A stretch of 64,000 bases of DNA from NCBI GenBank assembly GCA_009760885.1, contig CM019693.1, forward strand, positions 186,001-250,000, in the 5' to 3' direction. This document shows, one piece after another, positions 31,901 to 41,466 of the stretch. Position numbers and translations under genes: made by a program. Position 1 is the stretch's first letter, and each line of letters opens with the position of its first letter. This DNA comes from Achatina immaculata (lineage: Eukaryota; Mollusca; Gastropoda; Stylommatophora; Achatinidae). Under the pieces are notes generated by a model that was not told the DNA's origin, did not search any database, and worked only from the letters and a program-made list of their open reading frames with translations.

Positions 31901-33416
31901 TTGTTATATTATCAGGGCTGTAGCTTTTCCTTTCTTCATGTGTTTGATGGCATCTATGATTTCTTTTTCAAGTATTGGTGGTCCATCACAGTTTTCAGTA
32001 TCTGGTGTCACTTCTGGTCTTCCTCCACTATTTAGCTCACCGATATATTCTGTCCACCTGTCCACAATGTCTTCTTTTTCCATTAACATTTTACCTTCTT
32101 TTGATTTTAGACATCCTGTGGTATATTTTGTCTTCCTGTCTGTGAGTTCACTACTTCGTTTGTGCATGTTTTTGCTGTCTTTATTATGGAAGTCCTCTAT
32201 TTGTCTGTACTATTCATTTAACTACACTTCCTTTGCTTCTCTGCATTTGCGTCTTATTTATTTATCCTGATAGATTTTTCTTGGTTATTTTTACTCCTCC
32301 TTCACTTGTCCATCAGTCCTAAAATGTTATCTGTCATCCATTTATTCTTGTGGACTTGTTTTTTCGGTGGTGTTATCGCCTTAACAGTTTGATGGCTAAA
32401 ATCTTTGCTCATTGTTCATATTTACTATTTATCTTTGCTATTGCATTTTATCTATTTATTATAATAACTCTGCATTGTTGTCGCAGATCTTGGTTATTTT
32501 AAATGAATTCTTTGATGTTTCTCACTTTTCTGCATGCTTTCTTTAGCTTTGTTCTAATTTTTCCACAGAGTGGGCCGTGATCACTATTGCAGTCAGCTCC
32601 TGGCATGGTTTTTGTTGTCAGTAATGCATTCCGGAATATTTTGTTGATTAATACGTAGTGGTTAAAAGTCTTTTTGTCTGGGTTGCACCACGTTTCCAGT
32701 CTTCGGGGATGTTGTTTAAATCAGGTGTTCCCTACAACCATGCTATGCATTTTTGCCCATTCAATGAATTTACAATCTCTATCATTCCTCTCCCCCAGTC
32801 CGTAATCACCAACAATGTCTGAAGTTCTTCTTTTACCAACTTTGGCATTAAAATCTCCCATCACTATAGTAACTTCACGTGATTTTGTGTGTTTTATGGC
32901 TGTCTCTGTGTCATTATAAAATAGCTGTACATCTTCAGAACTATCAGCTGTTGGAGCGTACATTTGTATAATATTTATATTTATTGGTCGTCCTTTAAGT
33001 TGGGTTAGTAGGACTCGGTTCGAGATATTCAAATATTCCACAACTGTCCATGCTGTTTGCTCATCAAATAGTATTCTTATTCCTCGTTCATGTTTCTCAC
33101 CTCCTGAATATATTATTGTATATTTAACTGAGTTTATCTTCCCTGCGTCTGTCCATGTAACTTCACTCATTCCTATTATATTTACCTTCATCTTTTCCAT
33201 GACCCTTTTTACAGTTTATAATTTTACAGCCTGGACTAGAGTTCTGACATTACATGTTGCTATTTTGAACTTGTTAGTTTTGCCACCAGTAGCTTGATGA
33301 CGATCTGGCCGCACCTGTGGCTCGTGAACTGCCCTACCAGACGAGACTGTTCCGGGGAGGGGGGGGGAACATTCATTAACGTCGTTCATGATGAATCTAT
33401 TACTCTGTACAAGCAT
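28984..33416 (-). mobile_element. L-C LINE copy 2, near full length, interrupted by a GAA-tailed element
   Basis: The minus strand runs 5' to 3' from about 33,416. Endonuclease start is KFKIATCNVRTLVQAVKL (33,216-33,416), then IIGMSEVTWTDAGKINSVKY, IVMGDFNAKVGKRRTSDIVG (32,721-33,200). Linker is 31,904-32,167. RT is 31,257-31,843 (EQFGVGEGKGTHNAIYALRI, FIDYTKAFDKVRHDEIIKML) with the catalytic motif RYADDTVLIAE intact near 31,230. 30,965-31,204 has GLTLNIKKTETMVISKKQN. After the insertion 29,505-30,954 the C-terminus resumes (29,025-29,490; RRMLRIPWTAKITN, FIGHAMRRGGTENIITGKVE, ANASRHGT). The tail is (atc)n at 28,985-29,027. It has several frameshifts and stops, so it is inactive, but it is the best map of the family. 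Confidence 0.9.
29505..30954 (-). mobile_element. GAA-tailed, GC-rich non-autonomous retroelement with modular internal repeats
   Basis: It is bounded by the 10-bp TSD tctcattctc (29,495-29,504 and 30,955-30,964) inside L-C copy 2. The insertion ends on the minus strand in (gaa)n (29,505-29,540). It has no credible protein. Internally there are three roughly 90-bp units (29,750-30,010; each with ctttctc…gaaaacctcgacgtg…gggtgagaggtgg). A ~105-bp module X (30,113, 30,219, 30,488; cctgggtt.agccg…acgtggccgacctc) and a ~130-bp module Y (30,350, 30,615; ccttttccac…ggcaaccctaat…ccgggaggag) are arranged X-X-Y-X-Y. The composition is much more GC-rich than the surroundings. Family not recognised. Confidence 0.75.
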
Positions 33417-33472
33417 AACTATTCTTGGGAGCTATAATAGTAGTTTCCTAGTGCCTCCTGTCGGTTTGCGGT

Positions 33473-33882
33473 GATAATCCACACTGTTAAACTGAATGGG
33501 CCAGTAATTTGAGAACCACTCACTAAGTCACGGATCAGGCTTGGCGTGTTGGAGACACGGGTCATTTGGCACCAGGATTGACTATAATGTAGCGACAGGC
33601 CAATTAACCTGAAATTTATTTTTAAATACACCAGGAAGTTCACAATCCGCCACCTGTGACGCGCTGGATTTGGGGATGGTTGCCCCAGCTTTACCCCAGT
33701 AAATGTTTTAATATATTGAAAGATAATCCACACTGTTAAACTGAATGGGTCAGTAATTTGAGAACCACTCACTGGGTCACAGATCAGCCTTGGCGTGTTG
33801 CAGACATGGGTCACTTGGCACCATGACTGACTGTAACGTACTGAGAGGCAGATTAACCTGAAATTTATTTTTAGTACACCAG
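33473..33882. repeat. Two 160-bp direct repeats, 249-bp period, upstream of L-C copy 2
   Basis: gataatccacactgttaaac starts at 33,473 and 33,722. The two copies match along about 160 bp, to tttatttttA…acaccag. The array lies directly 5' of the L-C endonuclease frame on the minus strand, where a LINE 5' UTR would be. It may be promoter monomers of the LINE or an unrelated tandem repeat. Confidence 0.75.
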
Positions 33883-34035
33883 ACCATATTTACTTAGTTC
33901 AAAGATTATTTTTATGACATGGCATGTTATGGGTTTGTTTCTCAACCGGATATAGTTTATAACCCCGTATACGCTCCCTAAAGTAGCGTTAGTCTCATTT
34001 CTTGAAGTTGCCAACTTCAAAAACATCCTGTTTAA

Positions 34036-34438
34036 GAGAGAGAGAGTGCGTGCGTGCTTGTGTGTGCGTACGTGTGTGTAAGAGAGAGAGTGCGTGCTTG
34101 TGTGTAAGAGAGAGAGAGAGAGTGTGTGCGTACGTGTGTGTAAGAGAGAGAGAGAGAGTGTGTGCGTGCGTGCGTGTGTGTAAGAGAGAGAGAGAGTGTG
34201 TGCGTGCGTGCGTGTGTGTAAGAGAGAGAGAGTGTGTGCGTACGTGTGTTTAAGAGAGAGTGTGTGCGTGCGTGCTTGCGTGGGCGTACGTGTGTGTAAG
34301 AGAGAGTGCGTGCGTGTAAGAGAGAGAGAGTGCGTGCGTGCGCGTACGTGTGTAAGAGAAAGAGAGTGTGTGTGTGTGTGCGTGCGTGCGTACTTGCGTA
34401 GGCGTACGTATGTGTAAGAGAGAGAGAGAGAGTGTGTA
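34036..34438. repeat. Compound (GA)n/(GTGC)n microsatellite
   Basis: Alternating agagagag and gtgcgtgcgtgtgtg blocks extend over about 400 bp. Reading frames of up to 138 aa on both strands are low-complexity artefacts. Confidence 0.95.
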
Positions 34439-34439
34439 G

Positions 34440-34975
34440 GTTGTTCAAAGAAATGTTTTTGTTTTTCTGTCAGTACCTCATATCTGGAACATTTTAGAGA
34501 GAAAAAAAACCCAAAAAATAAACTGAAAGTGCACTTGAGATTAAGGACATTACAGACAGAATGAAAGGCACAGTTAGAATTGACTCTTTATACGACAATG
34601 GTTCTAAGCATTTGGGGGGGGGGGGGAACCCGTTACCAAACAATCCCCCTCCCCGTCGAAACAACTGTGGACGCGTCGTTAAAAATAAAGCAAACCAAAA
34701 AAAAAAAAGATTTTTAAAAAACTGAGCCCAATCCATTTGTTGGTCTGCACACTCCCTCGTTGTCTGTGGACCTTGCTTTTCTACCACGCGGATTTTTTTT
34801 TTTACTTACACCAATTTGAGTTCATAAATCTTTTTAAAATGCAAATAACCGCCCCCCCCCCTCCCTTCACCAAAGGTGAAAAAGAAGGTGGGAGGAAAAT
34901 CAGATGATAAAAAGAAAAATAAAACAAAAGCTCTAACGCCTGCAAAAAACAAACACAACAAAACCATCTTGAAAA
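34440..34975. other. No gene recognised; homopolymer runs
   Basis: G-run at 34,614-34,626 and C-run at 34,852-34,861. There is no supported coding sequence. Confidence 0.5.
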
Positions 34976-35727
34976 CTAGCTCCTGTTTTATTGAACTCTC
35001 ACACTTATTGTATTAAAAAAACTACAAATGTTATAAAATAAACAAGGATGAGTAAACATACAGTCATGACTCTCAGAACATTAACTGTGTACTTTGTCAG
35101 CTACATATATAAACTAACCACAATATACAAAAGCCAGCTTCATAGCAAATAAACTATCTACTTAAATTGTTTCGTGTGCATTTGTCTATTGTATTTTGTT
35201 ACAACCACAGCTGTATGTGATCTATGCCTGTTTAGTTCAATATGATTACTACTTGTATACCAAACTGGTCTTCTGTTTTATTTTGTGTGTCTCAGTCATT
35301 GTTCACAGAGTTCCAAAATATCAAACCAGCATTTCACACACTGTACTAATAGTCCTTTCTAACTCTTAGGATTTCCTCTGTCTGATCTAAACTACATCTC
35401 CTTGTCCTAAAAACTCCGCCTACTTCCTCTCTTCCTACCTGCCTCTCTGTCTGTGTCCTCTTCCAGTCCCATTTTCTTTCTTAAATGACCACTCGGAAAT
35501 TCTACACTGTCATTCGAAATTCGTCCATTAGTTTTGGAAGGTGCGCCTAATGGTTTCCGAGTCATAAATTGTTAGTTGAGCTGTCTTGCATGTCCACGAC
35601 CTTGTCTTTGTCCGTTTCTTTTGTTACACTTGTCAGCGTCCAGTCGTCGTGATGGTCTATCTCTAGGATCATGTGAATACCGTGGAGCGTTCCTCTCCCA
35701 CATTTTCCATCTTTTCTGACCTGATTT
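34970..35727 (-). CDS. Candidate last exon (52 codons) plus 3' UTR of an unidentified gene
   Basis: On the minus strand, acceptor attattacag (ending 35,728) precedes an open frame 35,727-35,572: KSGQKRWKMWERNAPRYSHD, DRPSRRLDADKCNKRNGQRQ, GRGHARQLN-stop. It is strongly basic, with a single Cys. About 585 bp downstream is AATAAA (complement of 34,987-34,992), with another near 35,276. The region is free of recognised transposons, which makes an exon more credible. The basic tail could be a heparin-binding or nuclear tail; I do not recognise the family and no upstream exon was found. It could be chance. Confidence 0.38.
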
Positions 35728-36009
35728 CTGTAATAACGATGCTAATAATAATAATGCAATAATCATAACTTACAAGGCATTATGCAATACAGCTAAGATG
35801 TTCAGATTTCTCAGAAGAAAACAGAATGATTTCCCTTGGTTCATATATCGTTTAACCTTTGATTACTAAACATAAACATTCTGAGACATCATCAACATCT
35901 TTTCTTGTACATCAACAAGAATATACACACATACCAACAAAAAAAAAAAACGTGTGCCCTGCTTGATATCACTGGGTATATAGATGATATGGTGTTAATT
36001 TTCCATGAC

Positions 36010-36190
36010 ACATCAGCACATTAGAGTGTGGTGCGGCTGGTAACACACCTGGCTGCTTATCCCTGCCTAGTTCCAGGAACCAGGCATCCATTTCTTATAT
36101 ACAGGGGTTGACAAGGACACCTCAAGAAGGAATCAAACCAATGCCACTACTGATGAGTGCACTTTGCTAATGTGGCTCCCTCTGTAAACA
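36010..36190 (-). mobile_element. tRNA-derived SINE, copy 1
   Basis: The minus strand has a box-A-like ttagcaaagtgcac and box-B-like ggtttgattcc about 30 nt apart. A tail follows (aaatggatgcctggttcctg…gcagggataagcagcc) that aligns with the copy at 37,010-37,165. Two copies with a shared non-tRNA body support a SINE family. Confidence 0.5.
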
Positions 36191-36232
36191 AGATCTAAAA
36201 TTTGTATAAGAGAAATTATCACCTTGGTAATC

Positions 36233-36701
36233 ACGAATAATTAGTGTTTAAGTATATAAAATTGATTACATAACTGTGCACGAAGCCACTGCAGTAAAGC
36301 TGTAATAACAAAGTGTTAAAACTATTTAAGAAAAAGTAGGAATAGCTTTATTAACATGCACACAGTTGTGTGTTTCGGTTTGCACATTAATCATACAGGA
36401 CGAAAAAATGTCTCTGTAGCAGTTCTCAAGTGCCAGGCAGTTTTAGTCATCAGAGTGGCATTGTTTAATGGTTGTTGCCAGAAAATCAGATTTGCCACTG
36501 TGGTTGGGACTGTTAAAATGATTAGGGACTGGCTTAGAAGCATGCTGGGTGATATCATACAGATGTTTCTGCATGTGATCACCCAATCTGAGATGTCCTG
36601 TATGTTTTTGTATAATTAAGGTACAATCTGAAACATCACAACTGTGTGCTCATTAATTAATATAAAGCTGTTCCTACTGTTTTCTTCAATATTTTTAACA
36701 T
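36233..36701 (-). mobile_element. Penelope-like hairpin cassette, copy 2, 10-bp TSD
   Basis: On the minus strand: arm 1 (cagtaggaacagctttatat…), then the C-terminal part of a GIY-YIG endonuclease (HMQKHLYDITQHASKPVPNH, NHSGKSDFLATTIKQC, CLALENC). Then comes arm 2, the inverted repeat of arm 1 (…taataaagctattcctact), and a tail with acagctttactgcagtggct. cttggtaatc lies at 36,223-36,232 and 36,702-36,711. Duplicon A has a single copy (about 82-90) and no insertion. There is no RT. It has the same organisation as 46,751-48,020. Confidence 0.75.
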
Positions 36702-37009
36702 CTTGGTAATCCCTTCCATTGACTTATCTTCTGGGGTTTACCAGACCTTGCAAGTGTTAGGATTTGTTAATTAACATCAGCAAGAACTCAACTACCTGCT
36801 AGCAAAGTCACTCTATAGTACTATGTAACATTAAACAGCACATTACACAATTCCCCTAGCATCTTATGTTGAAGGTGATGTCCAAAATGAACTGGTCTTA
36901 TCTGAAGTATTTCATCCAATCATTTCACGAACTAAACAAATGAACTTTTACTGTTTAAGATATCTCAGCTATGTATTTTAGTAGCAAATAAATATGCATT
37001 CATAAAGCA

Positions 37010-37165
37010 AAGCTGTTAGCTCATATGTCTCTCATGGCAAAGGTTTAAATCCTGAATCTGTAAAAATGGGTACATGGCTCTTTCTGGAGCTGGGGAAGGT
37101 ACGGTAGCAAAGCATCAATGCTGACCACAACATCCTCTTAATGTGTGCTCAAATCAAGGAAAATA
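37010..37165 (+). mobile_element. tRNA-derived SINE, copy 2
   Basis: A box-B-like ggtttaaatcc lies at 37,050-37,060 with a plausible box A (ttagctcatatg) about 30 nt upstream. The body (aaatgggtacatggctcttt…ggtacggtagcaaagc) is alignable with the copy at 36,010-36,190. Confidence 0.45.
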
Positions 37166-37190
37166 TAGTCAGTAAAACACCATATCCTCC

Positions 37191-37276
37191 AAGAATAAAA
37201 TAATGGTAAGGTTAATCTTGTCATTCCAATAGGTCTACTGGAATGACAAGACTAACCTTACCATTATTGTATTCTT
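37191..37276. repeat. 38-bp inverted repeat with 10-nt loop
   Basis: 37,191-37,228 (aagaataaaataatggtaag…) and the complement of 37,239-37,276 match except at two positions. A transcript of either strand would form an almost perfect stem-loop. No transposase or TSD is seen. It is unique within the window. Confidence 0.85.
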
Positions 37277-37492
37277 TATCAAAGGACCAAATCTGGAAGC
37301 AGCCTGAAGACAATTAATAGTGGTGAAGATGCTGTCAGGTTTTATACTCATTAAACCTATAGCTGACACACCAACATTAGACATAGTGAACCATAAACAA
37401 CCAAGACCCTGTGCCAGCTCTCTGTTAGTACCAACAGCAACAGGCCCAGCTTGGCTAGTGGGGGCAGGGATTGTCTAGTACTGATGGCAGTG

Positions 37493-37540
37493 GAGTCTGC
37501 TAAAGAAGCACTGCACATCCCCTGCTTTTTTAGCAGACTC
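37493..37540. repeat. 18-bp inverted repeat with 12-nt loop
   Basis: gagtctgctaaagaagca (37,493-37,510) pairs with tgcttttttagcagactc (37,523-37,540), with one G-T wobble in the plus-strand RNA. The loop is ctgcacatcccc. It lies about 220 bp from the larger hairpin. Confidence 0.8.
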
Positions 37541-37711
37541 TGGGACTGAACCACCACAACAAGCTCCCAATCCAATGATGTGCCTCACCATCTTCACAAC
37601 ATCAGCTGCAAAGATTATAACGCTTGCAGTTCCAGGAAGATAACACAATAAGAAGAAGAATGCCAATTAACTAAATGACAAATAACATGCTAGATATTTG
37701 TTAATTAAAAT

Positions 37712-38372
37712 CATATCTTACATCCTTTCCGTGCTGTTAAGCGTCACACAGGGCCTGCATGGTAGTTCGCCAAGATTTCCCGTCTTCTGCGAGTTTTTCA
37801 ATCTCATCAAAGGATGTTAAGCCCACTGAATTGGCTTCTCTTAACAATGTCCTCCTTAGAGGTCAACCTCTTTTTTCTTCGGCCTATTGTGTTCCATTTG
37901 ATAGCTTGTTTGGGGATTCTCTAATTGTTTCTTCTCATCACATGGCCTACATATGTCCATTTTTTTTTCTGATCAATCATGAGACAAGTTGGTGTTTACT
38001 CATCTATCTTATCTCTGCATTGTTCTTGAATTCATTCCACTTTATACCGATAATTTTCCTTAGGCATTTATTTTTGAAAGAGTCTAATTTCTTGTCTATT
38101 TCTTTAGTTGATTTCCAGCTTTCACATGCATAAATGAGGGTGGATATTACATTTGAACTGAATAATCTTAACTTGGCTTTTGTGCTTATAACTTTTGAAT
38201 GCCATATGTTCTCAAGATTCTTGAAGGTCACTGCTGCTTTTGCAATTTGAATTCTAACTTCCTTTCTGGTGTCACCATTCTGGTCTATGTAGCTGCTGAG
38301 ATATGCAAAATGGTTTACTTCAACAGCTGTTCCTTCTATGTATATTTGTCCTTTGTAGTTAATGAATAATTA
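37712..38372 (-). mobile_element. L-B LINE 3' end, subfamily 2
   Basis: The minus strand has the L-B C-terminus: 38,004-38,231 reads KNLENIWHSKVISTKAKLRL, YACESWKSTKEIDKKLDSFK. The 3' UTR end is atatcttacatcctttccgtg. It shares differences with the copy at 43,599 (IDKKLDSF, the taagcccactgaattggc block), so these two form one subfamily. 5'-truncated and frameshifted. Confidence 0.85.
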
Positions 38373-38429
38373 ATTACTCTGTGTGAAATTTAATGACCTG
38401 AATAGCAGGCAGTGCCATATGAAGGATGT

Positions 38430-38590
38430 CTAAGCAATCACAGATTACATCATCTAAGAATGTCTGACCTATCACAGACCACTGCACATGAAGATGTCTG
38501 AGCAAACAGACTACATCACATGAAGGTGTCTGAGCAAATACAGACTACAACATTATGGTATCTGAGTAAACATGACAACATCACACAGAG
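38430..38590. repeat. Degenerate ~36-bp tandem repeat
   Basis: About four divergent units of the type 'gtctgagcaaacagactaca…catgaag'. No coding meaning. Confidence 0.7.
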
Positions 38591-40139
38591 TGAATATCAA
38601 TACATCATCACACAACTCAACTAAGTTGTCAGCACGGGCTACTATCATCAAATTTATTTCAAATGTTTCATCTCTGACACTTGTTTAAAACAGAGAGTAA
38701 TTGTTTCATGGTTAAAAAAAAAATGACTTTCTTTCCCACTTCAGAATATGAAAGAAATATTTCTCAAAGAGTATTTTCATTTTGTCAAGTAAAATTTTTT
38801 ATAACGTAAATACAAAAACTCTGATTAAATGAGGAATATAAAAGGAAAAGGAACAAAAATAACATACATCAAAAAATCTCCTACACTGAGCCAGTCAAAA
38901 CAACATATATCAAAAATATATTTTCCAACAGAATTGTACATGAATCTAATTATATGGTTATCAAAAGCATAATTAGTAATCTAAACTTAATAATAAATTG
39001 ATAATCTGCAAATGGATGCATCATCAGCAGGCCATCTTGCTTACAACCTAGAGGCCCATAGGACAGCTGTTAGGGAAGCAAAGTTCCGCAAGGGACATGT
39101 AAATGGCTGACTGGCTAAAACTTAATAAATGGGATCTTCGGAACAAATTTCTGAGGGTCATCTCAAATGCTGTGCCATGCCAATGACTAACAGTCATGCT
39201 TAGTATTTTGATCAGAACTGTGTATTTTAAAAATCACAACAGTTGCTTTTCTTTTCTTGAATGACCTATTTAGATATTTTTCTCATAATTTTTGTTTCCT
39301 TTTGCCCTATAGTTCTTCAGTGATTGACAAATCCTCTAACTTCTTTCTTCTCATGACATGTTCAAAATTTTTTTTCTTTACAATCTGAATTTGTTTATTA
39401 TTAATACAGGTCTCCTTGACTTATACTTTGTCTTTATGATGGTGTGACAGTGATGTGCATTCGGTACTGTACATATTTACATAGCAGGACAAAATTGCAC
39501 TCATTTATTTACTTTTTAAGTACAGCAACTTATTCAATGACTGTAGTTATTTATATACTTATTTATTTATCATATCCTATTTATATCCGATTTATTATAT
39601 TTTCAGTTTATTCATCAGAATGTAACCCTGTTGTTAGTCAAGGAGCATCTGTAATTGTTTCTCTCTATATATACATATAAGAGAGAGAGAGAGAGGGAGG
39701 GAAGGGGAGAGAGACAGAGTGAGCAATGTAAACTCACTTTTGAACACAGTCCATGATAATTAAAAGTAGATAATTAACAGCGTATTTTTTCTATCAATTA
39801 CAAAATGTGTTCAGAATGTCCAAAATAAAAGCATGTCTGATAGAAAAGAGAAAGCGCTTGTCCCTATGCAGTTTTAAACTTTAATACACTTAATAACATA
39901 CACTTGTCCCTAATAACTTAAACTTTAATATACTACAGATGCATGTGAGCAGTTCCAACCTCCAACTGACTGGTAATAACAAATTGGTTGCCATGACACA
40001 TGACATTTCTTGTAGCAACCAGCAAAGTGTTATCTCACTAAATGCAAACCCACAGTCCCTTCTGGTCAGCTGTGCTCAAGTAGTGATAGAGTAAACATAG
40101 ACTCTGTATTTGCCATTTCCACCAGCTGTGAGGTCCATT
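38591..40139. other. No gene recognised; contains an L-A 3' terminus
   Basis: 38,996-39,112 on the plus strand is the L-A terminal block (gataatctgcaaatggatgc … caagggacatgtaaatgg). (GA)n lies at 39,680-39,720. The rest is AT-rich with no supported frame. Confidence 0.6.
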
Positions 40140-40620
40140 TTTGTTTTTTTTTTTTGCAGGCAGGACACAGTGCCATCCAGCTTCATCATGGACTGTGCTG
40201 TGTGTATGGTGTCAATGCCACAAGTGTCACTACAGTGAGAAACTGGTGCAGGAAATCCAAGGATGGGCACACAGATGTGCATGATGAAGGAAGACAATAA
40301 TAACACTTAACTGTGCCTGATCAATTCATTCTAAAGTCAACCAAGTCATGCCTGAAAAATGTTGTTTCATGATTTCAGATCTTTCTGATCAATTTATTTA
40401 AATTTCAAGGTCCAGACTGTTGTGAATTATCACAGAAAGACTGGATTATCAATGAGAAGCTCATGTATGGAGTAAATAATAAATAATTGGCTGCATATCC
40501 TGGCAGGACCATTCTTTGATAAGCATTTGCTCAAAGTTGATGCCACAGTATGACAAGTGCCTGAATTTGGATGGCAACAATGGAAAAGTCATGCAGTTAT
40601 GTATTTAACTTTTGTATGAA
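40140..40620 (+). mobile_element. Mariner transposase relic (duplicon B copy)
   Basis: The plus strand shows the mariner N-terminal HTH in pieces: VYGVNATSVTTVRNWCRKSK, DGHTDVHDEGRQ, then ISDLSDQF and ISRS (40,320-40,430). It then jumps to the C-terminus, QYDKCLNLDGNNGKVM (40,548-40,600). The DDE catalytic middle is deleted. Duplicon A keeps only the C-terminal piece at 219-290. The relic therefore predates the duplication. Confidence 0.65.
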
Positions 40621-41466
40621 ATAAAATATTTTCTCTATTTTTTTTTTTTACTTTTTTTTTTTTTTTCACTAGCTGATCAGAGGCTGATTTTGGAACAGCC
40701 CTTATAATAAATGTTATAAATTCAGGATAAACACTGTTTCTGAAATCTTTTCACCCTGCCTTACATGTATTGTGGAGTGACAAGATGTAACATTTATGAA
40801 GTGACTGTTAGAATAGTGGATGAGTTGTGCATCACTTATGTTACTACCTGAGAATAGTCTGTTCCTGCTTCAGGGAAAAACCCTTCATTTCTTGTTCATA
40901 TTTTTCCTATGAGTAAAAAAAAACTTGGCAAAAAAAAAACAAAACAAAAGAAAAATCTTCCTTAAGAGTGAAATAGGAGGGTAAATCAAATGAAAGTTAT
41001 AAAACGCAAATAAAATTCCCAAAAAGTGAAACAGAAAGTTCTTAGTAGTACCAACTGTTGGCATAAAGTGGCATCAGTAAACAGCAAGACGAGAACAGCA
41101 TCTGTCAAAATGGTGACTACACTAGAGTCATACTCCAGGGAAAAGGTACACTCTGTCATGTGCACTCACTGCCTTGCGCATGCACTATCACCATATCCCA
41201 CAGACACTTCACAGTATACATTCGAGAGGTTCAGACCTCTGACAAACAAAAATCAGATGACAGAACACACTTCATCTTTTGATTATGTCTGCAGCATAGC
41301 TATCATCTTGACTTGTGCTATACTCACCTACAGTAGCAGTATATGCTTACTAATGTCACTGACCTTGGTGCTAACATTTGGTACTACTAAGGGATTTCTA
41401 TGTCATTTTTGGGGGGAATTTTTTCAGCATTTTATAACTTTGATTTACCTTTGCATCATTTACTTT

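Noticed and set aside
34002..34448. Frames of 73-138 aa on both strands
   Set aside because: Translation of a (GA)/(GTGC) microsatellite.
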